A stretch of 64,000 bases of DNA from VRUE01 sp963729995 (GTDB lineage: Bacteria > Actinomycetota > Thermoleophilia > Solirubrobacterales > 70-9), in NCBI GenBank assembly GCA_963729995.1, contig CAVSPF010000003.1, forward strand, positions 1,054,001-1,118,000, written 5' to 3'. Of the stretch, positions 9,018 to 15,807 are shown piece by piece; the first letter of the stretch is position 1; every line of letters begins with the position of its first letter. Made by a program: the position numbers and the translations under genes. The notes under the pieces were generated by a model, which was given only the letters and a program-made list of their open reading frames with translations, was not told the DNA's origin and searched no databases.

Positions 9018-10079
9018 TCAACTGACCAGCTGGAGCTCCTTTGGCAGCCCGCTGAGGTTGCGGCAGCCGTCCGCGGTGACGACCACGAGGTCCTCGATCC
9101 GCACCCCGAGCTCCCCCGGCAGGTAGACGCCCGGCTCGATCGTCACGACCTCGCCCGCCTCCAGCACGTCCTCGGAGCGGTTGGACAGGTGCGGCGCCTC
9201 GTGGACCTCGAGACCGACTCCGTGCCCGAGCCCGTGGCCGAAGCGCTTGCCGTAGCCGGCTGCGTCGATCGCATCCCGGGCAACCGCGTCGAGCGCCTCG
9301 CACTTGCTGCCCGCGACGACCGCGTCGAGCGCGGCGGCCTGGGCGCTCAGCACGACTTCGTACACCTCACGGGCTCGCTCGCCAGGCTCCCCGGTGGCAA
9401 AGGTGCGAGTGCCGTCCGAGCAGTAGCCGTCCAGCTTCGCCCCCATGTCGAAGACGACCAACTCCCCCTTGCCGATCTCCCGCTCGCCCGGCTCGGCGTG
9501 CGGCAGCGCTCCGTTCGGCCCGGCTGCAACGATCGCCGGGAACGAGGGGTCCGCGCCCAGCTCACGGATCCGCGCCTCAGCGGCGCGAGCCACCTCACGC
9601 TCGCCGCGACCGGCCAGGCCCCGCTCCAAGCTCCAGCGCCAGACCTCGTCGGTTAGCTCGGCGGCCGCTGCGATCGCCTCCAGCTCGGCCCCGTCCTTGA
9701 CGCGGCGCAGCTTCTCGACGGACCCACCGGCCGCGACGAGCTCCACCCCCTCGGGCAATTTCTCCTTCAGGCGCTCGAGGATGCGAACCGAGACATGGTC
9801 GTCCTCGAAGCCGGCTCTTCCGGTCAGGTGCCTGGCGATCCCGGCCAGCCAGTCTTCCTCGACGGTGACGACCTCCCAGTCGCCCACCTCCGCTTCGGCT
9901 CGCTCGGTGTAGCGAAAATCGGTTAGGAAGAGACGCATCTCGGGGCCGCAGACGCAGGCGCCGTTGGTGCCCCCGAAGCCGGTCAGGTAGCGGACGTTGA
10001 CGAGGTCGGTGACCAACATGCGGTCCAGCTCGCGCTCGGCCAGCAGGCTGAGGAGGCGGTCGCCGCGCCCGCGCATCAT
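9018..10079 (-). CDS. pepQ: M24 Xaa-Pro aminopeptidase/dipeptidase
   Basis: Cleaves the bond before proline in small peptides. The 353-residue protein has an N-terminal creatinase-like domain and a C-terminal pita-bread fold. Metal ligands are all visible: Asp211 and Asp222 (VFDMGAKLDGYCSDGTRTF), His286 (GHGLGHGVGLEVHE), Glu315 (TIEPGVYL) and Glu329 (VRIEDLV). It overlaps aroQ by ATGA. In many Gram-positives this gene lies directly before efp; here a 3.7-kb segment separates them. Whether it acts on free dipeptides or peptide N-termini is not decided. Confidence 0.92.
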   Translation of the reverse strand: MMRGRGDRLLSLLAERELDRMLVTDLVNVRYLTGFGGTNGACVCGPEMRLFLTDFRYTERAEAEVGDWEVVTVEEDWLAGIARHLTGRAGFEDDHVSVRILERLKEKLPEGVELVAAGGSVEKLRRVKDGAELEAIAAAAELTDEVWRWSLERGLAGRGEREVARAAEARIRELGADPSFPAIVAAGPNGALPHAEPGEREIGKGELVVFDMGAKLDGYCSDGTRTFATGEPGERAREVYEVVLSAQAAALDAVVAGSKCEALDAVARDAIDAAGYGKRFGHGLGHGVGLEVHEAPHLSNRSEDVLEAGEVVTIEPGVYLPGELGVRIEDLVVVTADGCRNLSGLPKELQLVS

Positions 10080-10534
10080 CCGGCGGACACGTCGAGCTCG
10101 CGCGCCAGGGTCGCGAGAGCGTCGCGGTACCCATCCGGGCCCTTGCCCGAGACCTTATCCAGCACCAGCCCGTCGAAGACCGAGACCCGGCGCCAGTCCT
10201 CACGCGCCTCGACATCGGAGAGATGGATCTCGACCGCCGGCAGGCCGGCGACGTCAAGGGCGTCGGCGATCGCCCGGCTGTAGTGGGTCCAGGCGCCGGC
10301 GTTGACCAGCGCCGCGTCGGCCAGGTCGGGCGCCCGGTGCAGGTACTCGACGAACTCGCCCTCCGAGTTGGTCTGGAAGAAGATCGTTTCCAACCCCAGC
10401 TCGCGTGCCCAGCGCTCGATCTTCGCCTCCAGCTCGTAGAGCGAGAGGCCGCCGTACATCTCCGGGTCGCGCCGCTCGAGGACGTCGAAGTTGACACCGT
10501 GCAGGACGGCGACGCGGTTGTGGGACGAGGTCAT
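10076..10534 (-). CDS. aroQ: Type II 3-dehydroquinate dehydratase
   Basis: Third shikimate-pathway step. The 152-residue size fits the type II dodecameric enzyme. The catalytic set is conserved: Tyr27 in the flexible lid (RRDPEMYGG), Asn78 and His84 (LVNAGAWTHYS), His104 (VEIHLSDV) and the following Arg residues. Several positions around them depart from the common wording of the family (GVNFDVLE instead of GPNLNLLG, and WRRVSVFDG where many have FRHHSY), so the enzyme belongs to a divergent branch. It overlaps both neighbours in the aroKB-aroQ-pepQ operon by ATGA. Confidence 0.9.
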   Translation of the reverse strand: MTSSHNRVAVLHGVNFDVLERRDPEMYGGLSLYELEAKIERWARELGLETIFFQTNSEGEFVEYLHRAPDLADAALVNAGAWTHYSRAIADALDVAGLPAVEIHLSDVEAREDWRRVSVFDGLVLDKVSGKGPDGYRDALATLARELDVSAG

Positions 10535-12078
10535 CTGCGCAGCTCCTCCACCGCCGCCCGGACCTTATCCGGATCGACCAGCTGTCCGATGCGGGGCTCG
10601 CCGGGCTCCCCCAGGAGGACGAAGCCGACCCCCGCCGAGGTGCGCTTCTTGTCGCGCTCCAGGGCGGCGAGCATCTCCTCGATGTCGACCTCCGGGGCGA
10701 GGCGGACCGGCAGGCCGTGGCGGCGCAGAATCGCCTCGACCTCGTCGCGCAGCTGCGGCGCGTCGGAGAGCCGGAGAGCCGCGAGGAGGCCAAGGCCGAC
10801 CGCCTCGCCGTGACGGTAGCGCGAGTAGCCGCCCGCCGCCTCGATCGCGTGGCCGACCGTGTGGCCGAGGTTGAGGACGGCGCGGCGGCCGCGGTCGCGC
10901 TCGTCAGAGGCGACGACCTCGCACTTGTAGCGGGCACAGGCGAAGACCAGGTCCTCGAGCGCGGCAGGGTCCAGCGACTCCAGCGCCCGCACCCGCTCCC
11001 AGAGGGTGCCACCCGCGAGCAGCCCGGTCTTCAGCGCCTCGACGAATCCGGCCGCCAGGTCCTCGGCAGGCAGGCTGCTCAGGGTCGAGGTGTCGACGAC
11101 GACGGCGGCGGGCAGGTGATAGGCGCCGGCGTAGTTCTTGCCCTCCGGCAGATCCACTCCGGTCTTGCCGCCGTAGGCCGAGTCGACCTGGGCGACCAGG
11201 GTCGTCGGCACCTGCACGACTGGCACGCCCCGCTGGTAGGTGTGGGCGCAGAAGCCGGCGAGGTCGCCGACGACGCCGCCGCCGAGGGCGACCACGTGGT
11301 CCTCGCGGGTCATCCCGGCGCGGGCCAGCTCGCGTAGGACGCGCTCGGCCACGGCCATCGTCTTCGAGCCCTCGCCCGGGTCGACTTCGACGCGCGCCGC
11401 GAGCGGCGCGATCCGATCCGCGTAGAGGCCTCCCACGGCTGAATCGGTGACGCAGAAGCGGCGGCCCGCCAGCGGCCACCATTTGGCCGTGGCGTCGAGC
11501 AGGCCCGGGCCGACGAAGGCCGGGTACTCGCCAGAGCCGCTGGCCGCCCAGAGCAGCCGCGTCCCTTCCGGCAATGCGGCCAGCGCCTGAATCGACGGCA
11601 ACGCCCGACGCGCGGTATCGAGATTGGCCGAGAGCACCACCACGTCGGCGAGCGCCTCGTATTTCGGCCGGCGTTCGACAAAGAGCGCGTCAAACCGCTC
11701 TCGGCCACGAGCCACCAGAGGCCGCCTATCGCTGTCTGACACGCGCTCCCAGGCGGTCTCGGCGTCCACGTCGAGCCAGACAATGATGTGACGGCTCAGC
11801 TCGGATCGGATCTTGGGCGAGAGCACGCTCCCGCCGCCCAATGCAATCGCCCCACCGTCCGCCTCGCTAAGCAGCTCGACCGAGACCTCTTCCTCAACCC
11901 GCCGGAACTCGGACTCGCCGCGGCTGTCGAAGAACTCCCGAACCGGCATCCCAACTCGCTGTTCGATCAGCTCGTCGATGTCCGTAGAGTCGCCTGCGAC
12001 GCCATCGACGCTCGCCGCCGCCCAGGACTTCCCCGCCCCCATGAAGCCGATGAAGACGATCGCGGGGTTAGCGGCCAT
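10531..12078 (-). CDS. aroKB: Fused shikimate kinase / 3-dehydroquinate synthase
   Basis: One 515-residue polypeptide carries two shikimate-pathway activities. Residues 1 to about 170 are shikimate kinase: P-loop GFMGAGKS at 11-18, the DxD-like Asp33/Asp35 that holds shikimate, and GGG at 81-83. From about 178 onward is dehydroquinate synthase: NAD site GGGVVGDLAG at 267-276, substrate segment GGKTGVDLPEGKN, and zinc ligands Glu348 (EALKTG), His406 (LGHTVGH) and His423 (YRHGEAVG). The two enzymes are steps 2 and 5, not consecutive, so channelling is not the obvious reason for fusion. The stop overlaps aroQ by four bases. Confidence 0.95.
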   Translation of the reverse strand: MAANPAIVFIGFMGAGKSWAAASVDGVAGDSTDIDELIEQRVGMPVREFFDSRGESEFRRVEEEVSVELLSEADGGAIALGGGSVLSPKIRSELSRHIIVWLDVDAETAWERVSDSDRRPLVARGRERFDALFVERRPKYEALADVVVLSANLDTARRALPSIQALAALPEGTRLLWAASGSGEYPAFVGPGLLDATAKWWPLAGRRFCVTDSAVGGLYADRIAPLAARVEVDPGEGSKTMAVAERVLRELARAGMTREDHVVALGGGVVGDLAGFCAHTYQRGVPVVQVPTTLVAQVDSAYGGKTGVDLPEGKNYAGAYHLPAAVVVDTSTLSSLPAEDLAAGFVEALKTGLLAGGTLWERVRALESLDPAALEDLVFACARYKCEVVASDERDRGRRAVLNLGHTVGHAIEAAGGYSRYRHGEAVGLGLLAALRLSDAPQLRDEVEAILRRHGLPVRLAPEVDIEEMLAALERDKKRTSAGVGFVLLGEPGEPRIGQLVDPDKVRAAVEELRR

Positions 12079-12098
12079 TGGGGCTGAGACCGGCCACG

Positions 12099-13265
12099 CT
12101 AGCCACGCCAGTCGATGCGCTTCGTGTAGGCGTCGGCGGCGGCCAGGACGTCGTCGATGTGGTCGCCGCCGAACTTCTCGCGGTAGCAGCCGGCCAGCGT
12201 CAGGCAGACCATCGCCTCGGCGACCACCGCGGCGGCCGGCACCACGGTCGAGTCGGTGCGCTCGCGCAGCGCCTCAGCCGGCTGCTTGGTCTCGGTGTCG
12301 ACCGAGCGCAGCGGCTTGGTCAGGGTCGAGATCGGCTTGATCGCCGCCCGCACCGAGAGCGGCATGCCGTTGGTCATGCCGCCCTCGAGGCCACCGGCGT
12401 GGTTGGTCTCGCGGTAGTAGCCGCGCTCCTCCGACCAGAAGATCTCGTCGTGGGCCTCCGAGCCCGGGCGCCCGGCGACCTCCCAGGCTTCCCCGATCGA
12501 AACTCCCTTCACCGACTGGATCGAGGCGACGGCGCCGGCCAGTCGCCCGTCGAGTCGGTCCTCCCAGGAGACGTGCGAGCCGAGCCCGGGAACGAGGCCG
12601 AAGGCCCGCACCTCGAAGCTGCCGCCGAGGCTCTCGTTGGCCTTGCGCAGGCGGTCGATCTCCTCCACCATCGCCGCGCTCGCCGCGGGGTCGAGGCATC
12701 GCACCGGATCCTCGTCGACATCCCCGAAGTCGTCCGGTCCGAGGTCGGGCCGCTCCGGTGCCTTCACCGAGCCGACCTGGGTCACGTGGCTGTGCACGGC
12801 GACGCCAAGCAGTCCGAGGAAGGCCCGCGCAATCGAGCCGGCCGCCACCCGCGCCGCGGTCTCGCGGGCGCTGGCCCGCTCCAGCACGTTGCGGATGTCG
12901 GTGTGCCCGTACTTCTCGGCGCCGACCAGGTCGGCGTGGCCGGGGCGCGGGAGGTGGACCTCGTCGACGGCGGCGTCGACCGGCCAGGGACTCATGCGCT
13001 CCTCCCAGTTGGCGTAGTCGCGGTTGGCGACCAGCACCGCGATCGGGCTGCCGAGGGTACGGCCGTGGCGGACGCCGGAGCGGACCTCAACCGCGTCGGA
13101 CTCGATCTTCATCCGCCCGCCGCGCCCGTGCCCAAGCTGGCGACGTGCCATGTCGCGGTCGAGAGCCTCGCGGTCGAGGAGAAGGCCCGCCGGCATACCC
13201 TCGACGATCGCGACCAGGCCGGGGCCATGCGACTCGCCAGCCGTGGTGAAGCGAAAGGTGCTCAT
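12099..13265 (-). CDS. aroC: Chorismate synthase
   Basis: Converts EPSP to chorismate with reduced FMN. I start at ATG 13265 (388 residues), where MSTFRFTTAGESHGPG gives the family N-terminus; the frame is open further upstream. Signatures are complete: GESHG near the N-terminus, RPGHADLVGAEKYGHTDIRNVLERASARET across the FMN/EPSP site, and GGMTNG with RAAIKPISTL near the C-terminus. It is preceded, after aroE, by a perfect 30-bp palindrome and then feeds into the aroKB gene 20 bp downstream. It supplies chorismate also used by pabB at 54.4 kb. Confidence 0.97.
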   Translation of the reverse strand: MSTFRFTTAGESHGPGLVAIVEGMPAGLLLDREALDRDMARRQLGHGRGGRMKIESDAVEVRSGVRHGRTLGSPIAVLVANRDYANWEERMSPWPVDAAVDEVHLPRPGHADLVGAEKYGHTDIRNVLERASARETAARVAAGSIARAFLGLLGVAVHSHVTQVGSVKAPERPDLGPDDFGDVDEDPVRCLDPAASAAMVEEIDRLRKANESLGGSFEVRAFGLVPGLGSHVSWEDRLDGRLAGAVASIQSVKGVSIGEAWEVAGRPGSEAHDEIFWSEERGYYRETNHAGGLEGGMTNGMPLSVRAAIKPISTLTKPLRSVDTETKQPAEALRERTDSTVVPAAAVVAEAMVCLTLAGCYREKFGGDHIDDVLAAADAYTKRIDWRG

Positions 13266-13299
13266 GGACGCAAGGCTATAGGCGCGGGGGGCGATTATC

Positions 13300-13329
13300 G
13301 GATTGACCACACGGTGGTGTGGTCAATCC
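13300..13329. promoter_or_regulatory. Perfect 30-bp inverted repeat between aroE and aroC
   Basis: The arms GGATTGACCACAC (13300-13312) and GTGTGGTCAATCC (13317-13329) are exactly complementary around the 4-base loop GGTG. It lies 12 bp after the aroE stop and 34 bp before the aroC start on the same (minus) strand. No T-run follows in either direction, so it may be an operator, an attenuator or an RNA processing hairpin rather than a simple terminator. Confidence 0.65.
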
Positions 13330-13341
13330 AGCAATCGTCGC

Positions 13342-14154
13342 TCAGTCGCGCGCCGCCGCGCGCATCGCCTCGAGCGGCGCCTCCCGTCCCGTCCAGATGC
13401 GGAAGGAGAGCGCACCCTGCCGGACGAGGACCTCGACCCCATCGACGATCGTCGCCCCCGCCGCTTCGGCCGCCGCCAGCAGCGCCGTCGGCTCGCTGCC
13501 GTAGACCATGTCGACGACGATCTGGCCGGGGGCGAAGCCCCGCGGCGAAAGAGGCAGCTCCTCGAAGGGGTCCTCGCCGCCCATCCCGATCGAGGTCGTG
13601 TTGACGATCAGCCCATAGGCGGTTGGGTCGGGTGCCGGCGCGGGCTGCCCGCCCAGCTCCTCACACAGGTTGCGCGAGCGCAGCTCGGTGCGATTCCAGA
13701 CGTCGACGCCGGCGCCCTCGCGGAGCAGTGCCCAGACCACCGCCCTGGCGGCCCCGCCGGCACCGAGGACCAGCGCCCGCTTGCCGCCCGGCGACCCCGT
13801 CAGGGCATCCAGGAAGCCCCCCGCATCGGTGTTGTCGGCGCGGACCTCACCCCCCGCAAAGCTCAGCGTGTTTGCGGCGCCGATCTCACGCGCTGTCTCG
13901 GAGAGCACATCGGCGAGGGCCAGCGCCGCGCTCTTGTGCGGAACCGTGACGTTGGCGCCGACGAACCCCTCCCCCGGCATCGCCCGCACCCGTCTCTCGA
14001 GCTCGTCCGGGAAAACGTCGATCGCCTCGTAGCTCCACTCCGCCGCCATCCCCAGCTCGGCGAACGCCGCGTTGTGCATCGCCGGGGAGCGCGAGTGCCC
14101 GACGGGGTGGCCGAGGACCGCCAGACGCTTCCGCGGCGCTCGCTCGGCGCTCAC
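13342..14154 (-). CDS. aroE: Shikimate dehydrogenase
   Basis: NADP-dependent reduction of 3-dehydroshikimate. The 270-residue protein has the shikimate-binding SRS at 21-23, catalytic Lys74 (NVTVPHKS) and Asp110 (ADNTDAGGF), and the dinucleotide motif GAGGAARA at 131-138 followed by NRT, typical of the NADP type. It starts at a GTG that overlaps the mltG stop (GTGA). It leads the aro genes, separated from aroC only by the palindrome at 13300. Confidence 0.96.
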   Translation of the reverse strand: MSAERAPRKRLAVLGHPVGHSRSPAMHNAAFAELGMAAEWSYEAIDVFPDELERRVRAMPGEGFVGANVTVPHKSAALALADVLSETAREIGAANTLSFAGGEVRADNTDAGGFLDALTGSPGGKRALVLGAGGAARAVVWALLREGAGVDVWNRTELRSRNLCEELGGQPAPAPDPTAYGLIVNTTSIGMGGEDPFEELPLSPRGFAPGQIVVDMVYGSEPTALLAAAEAAGATIVDGVEVLVRQGALSFRIWTGREAPLEAMRAAARD

Positions 14155-15395
14155 TTGCCGCAGTTGGTCGGCGACTTGCCGCCCGCGGCGCCGCGGGCGG
14201 CGTTGTAGCGGGCGACGTCCCGTTCGAACTGTGCCGCGGTCGAGGAGAAGGCGAGTTTGCCGCAGGGGCCCGGCTCGTTCACGTAGTAGAGGTAGCCGAC
14301 CCGGGCGGGGTGCGCGGCGGCTTCGATCGAGGCGAGGCCGGGGCTGTCGATCGGGCCCGGCGGCAGGCCGGCGTGAAGACGCGTGTTGTAGGGGGAATTG
14401 ACGGCGAGCTGCGATTCGGTCAGCGGCTTGGTGTAGTTGCCGGTCGCAAAGCGGGTCGTCGCGTCGATCCCCAGCGGCATCCCATCGTGCAGGCGGTTGT
14501 AGATCACGGCGGCGACCAGCCGGCGGTCGCCCGGCATCTGCGCCTCGCGCTCGATCATCGAGGCGATGGTCAGCACGTCGTAGGTAGTGAGGTTCTTGGA
14601 GCGGGCGTAGCGAATGTCGATGCCCTTGATCCGCTGCTCGAAGTCCTGCAGCTGCAGCTGGACCAGGTTGGCGACGGGGGCGCCGGCCTTCAGTTCGAAG
14701 GTGTCCGGGAAGAGGAAGCCCTCCAGGTTCTTGGCGTCCTTGCCGCCGTAGCGGGCCGGGTCGAGGTACTTGGAGCGCACGCTCGCCTTCAGGTAGCTGC
14801 CCTTGAGGCCGACTTCCCGTGCGACGTTCGCTGCCTGGGGGCGGCTGTAGCCCTCGGGGATCGTCACCGTGGTCGTCGTCTTCGCCGGGGCGGCCGACAG
14901 GGCGTGGATCGCAGCTCCGTAGCTCATCCCGTGCGCGAGCACATAGCGGCCCGGGTAGAGGTCGGAGCGCTTGCCGGCCAGGGTGACGCGAATCTGGAAG
15001 AGCGTGGAGCTGGAGACGACGCCCTCGCGATCGAGCATGTCACCGACTTCCGCGACGCTCGCCCCCTTGGGGATGGTGACGACGACCCGGCCCGAGCCGG
15101 CGCCGTGGAACGGCTGGAAGAGGACGACGAGGAACCAGAGCATGACGACCGCGGCGATCACCGCCGCGACCCGCAACGGGTGGCGGCGCGCACCGGACAG
15201 CACCACAGCGCCGGACCGTCTGGCGCGGGGCGCGCGGGGTGAGCGCGGAGAGGGAGGTCTTTCGTCCGGAGGCCTTTCCCCCGGCTCATCCTGGCGGCGG
15301 CGCTCTTCGCGTTCGCTTCGCCGCTGCTCCCGTTCGGCCGCCGCCGGATCGACGGCGTCGGCAAACGGCTCGCCGGTCGGCCAGTCGTCACTCAT
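14151..15395 (-). CDS. mltG: Endolytic murein transglycosylase MltG
   Basis: Cuts nascent peptidoglycan strands at the outer face of the membrane. The 414-residue protein has a long charged cytoplasmic N-terminus rich in Arg, Glu and Pro (about 20-70), one transmembrane helix (about 75-94), a LysM-like segment (VTIPKGASVAEVGDMLDREG) and the YceG domain with catalytic Glu282 in IASMIEREAQ. The strongly charged tail is typical of actinobacterial members. Its start lies inside the end of ruvX (8 bp overlap). Confidence 0.94.
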   Translation of the reverse strand: MSDDWPTGEPFADAVDPAAAEREQRRSEREERRRQDEPGERPPDERPPSPRSPRAPRARRSGAVVLSGARRHPLRVAAVIAAVVMLWFLVVLFQPFHGAGSGRVVVTIPKGASVAEVGDMLDREGVVSSSTLFQIRVTLAGKRSDLYPGRYVLAHGMSYGAAIHALSAAPAKTTTTVTIPEGYSRPQAANVAREVGLKGSYLKASVRSKYLDPARYGGKDAKNLEGFLFPDTFELKAGAPVANLVQLQLQDFEQRIKGIDIRYARSKNLTTYDVLTIASMIEREAQMPGDRRLVAAVIYNRLHDGMPLGIDATTRFATGNYTKPLTESQLAVNSPYNTRLHAGLPPGPIDSPGLASIEAAAHPARVGYLYYVNEPGPCGKLAFSSTAAQFERDVARYNAARGAAGGKSPTNCGK

Positions 15396-15795
15396 CGTCC
15401 TTCACCCCTTCGATTGCCGCCTGGCCGGCCAGGTAGGACTGGAGCAGGTGCGCCGCGGCCAGCGAGTCAGGCGCTGCGGTGGCCCCTTCGCGGCGACTTG
15501 CTTCAGCCATGCGCGTGGTCAGCCGCTCGTCGTAGGTCTCAACTGGCACGTCGACGAGGGCTTCGAGTTCCCTGCAGAAGCTGCGGGTGAGCCCCGCCTG
15601 GGCCCCCTCCTCGCCGCTGAGGTGGAGGGGGAGGCCGACGACGACACACTCGACCTCGTACTTGGCAACCAGATCCGCCACCGAGCGCGGCTCCGGCGGC
15701 TCGACCACCGGCAGCGGCGTCGCCAGCGTGCCGCTCGGGTCGGAGATCGCACAGCCGATTCGGGCGGTGCCGTAGTCGAGGGCAAGCACGCGCAT
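15388..15795 (-). CDS. ruvX: Putative pre-16S rRNA nuclease / Holliday junction resolvase RuvX (YqgF)
   Basis: A 135-residue RNase H-fold nuclease linked in other bacteria to 16S rRNA 5'-end maturation. Active-site acidic positions are visible: Asp7 in LALDYGTARIG, the Glu-containing strand VECVVVGLP with the LHLSG loop, and the ETYDERLTT segment with its catalytic acid. It sits between alaS and mltG, the standard actinobacterial arrangement, and overlaps mltG. Confidence 0.95.
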   Translation of the reverse strand: MRVLALDYGTARIGCAISDPSGTLATPLPVVEPPEPRSVADLVAKYEVECVVVGLPLHLSGEEGAQAGLTRSFCRELEALVDVPVETYDERLTTRMAEASRREGATAAPDSLAAAHLLQSYLAGQAAIEGVKDDE

Positions 15796-15807
15796 CTAAA
15801 TCGCCCC

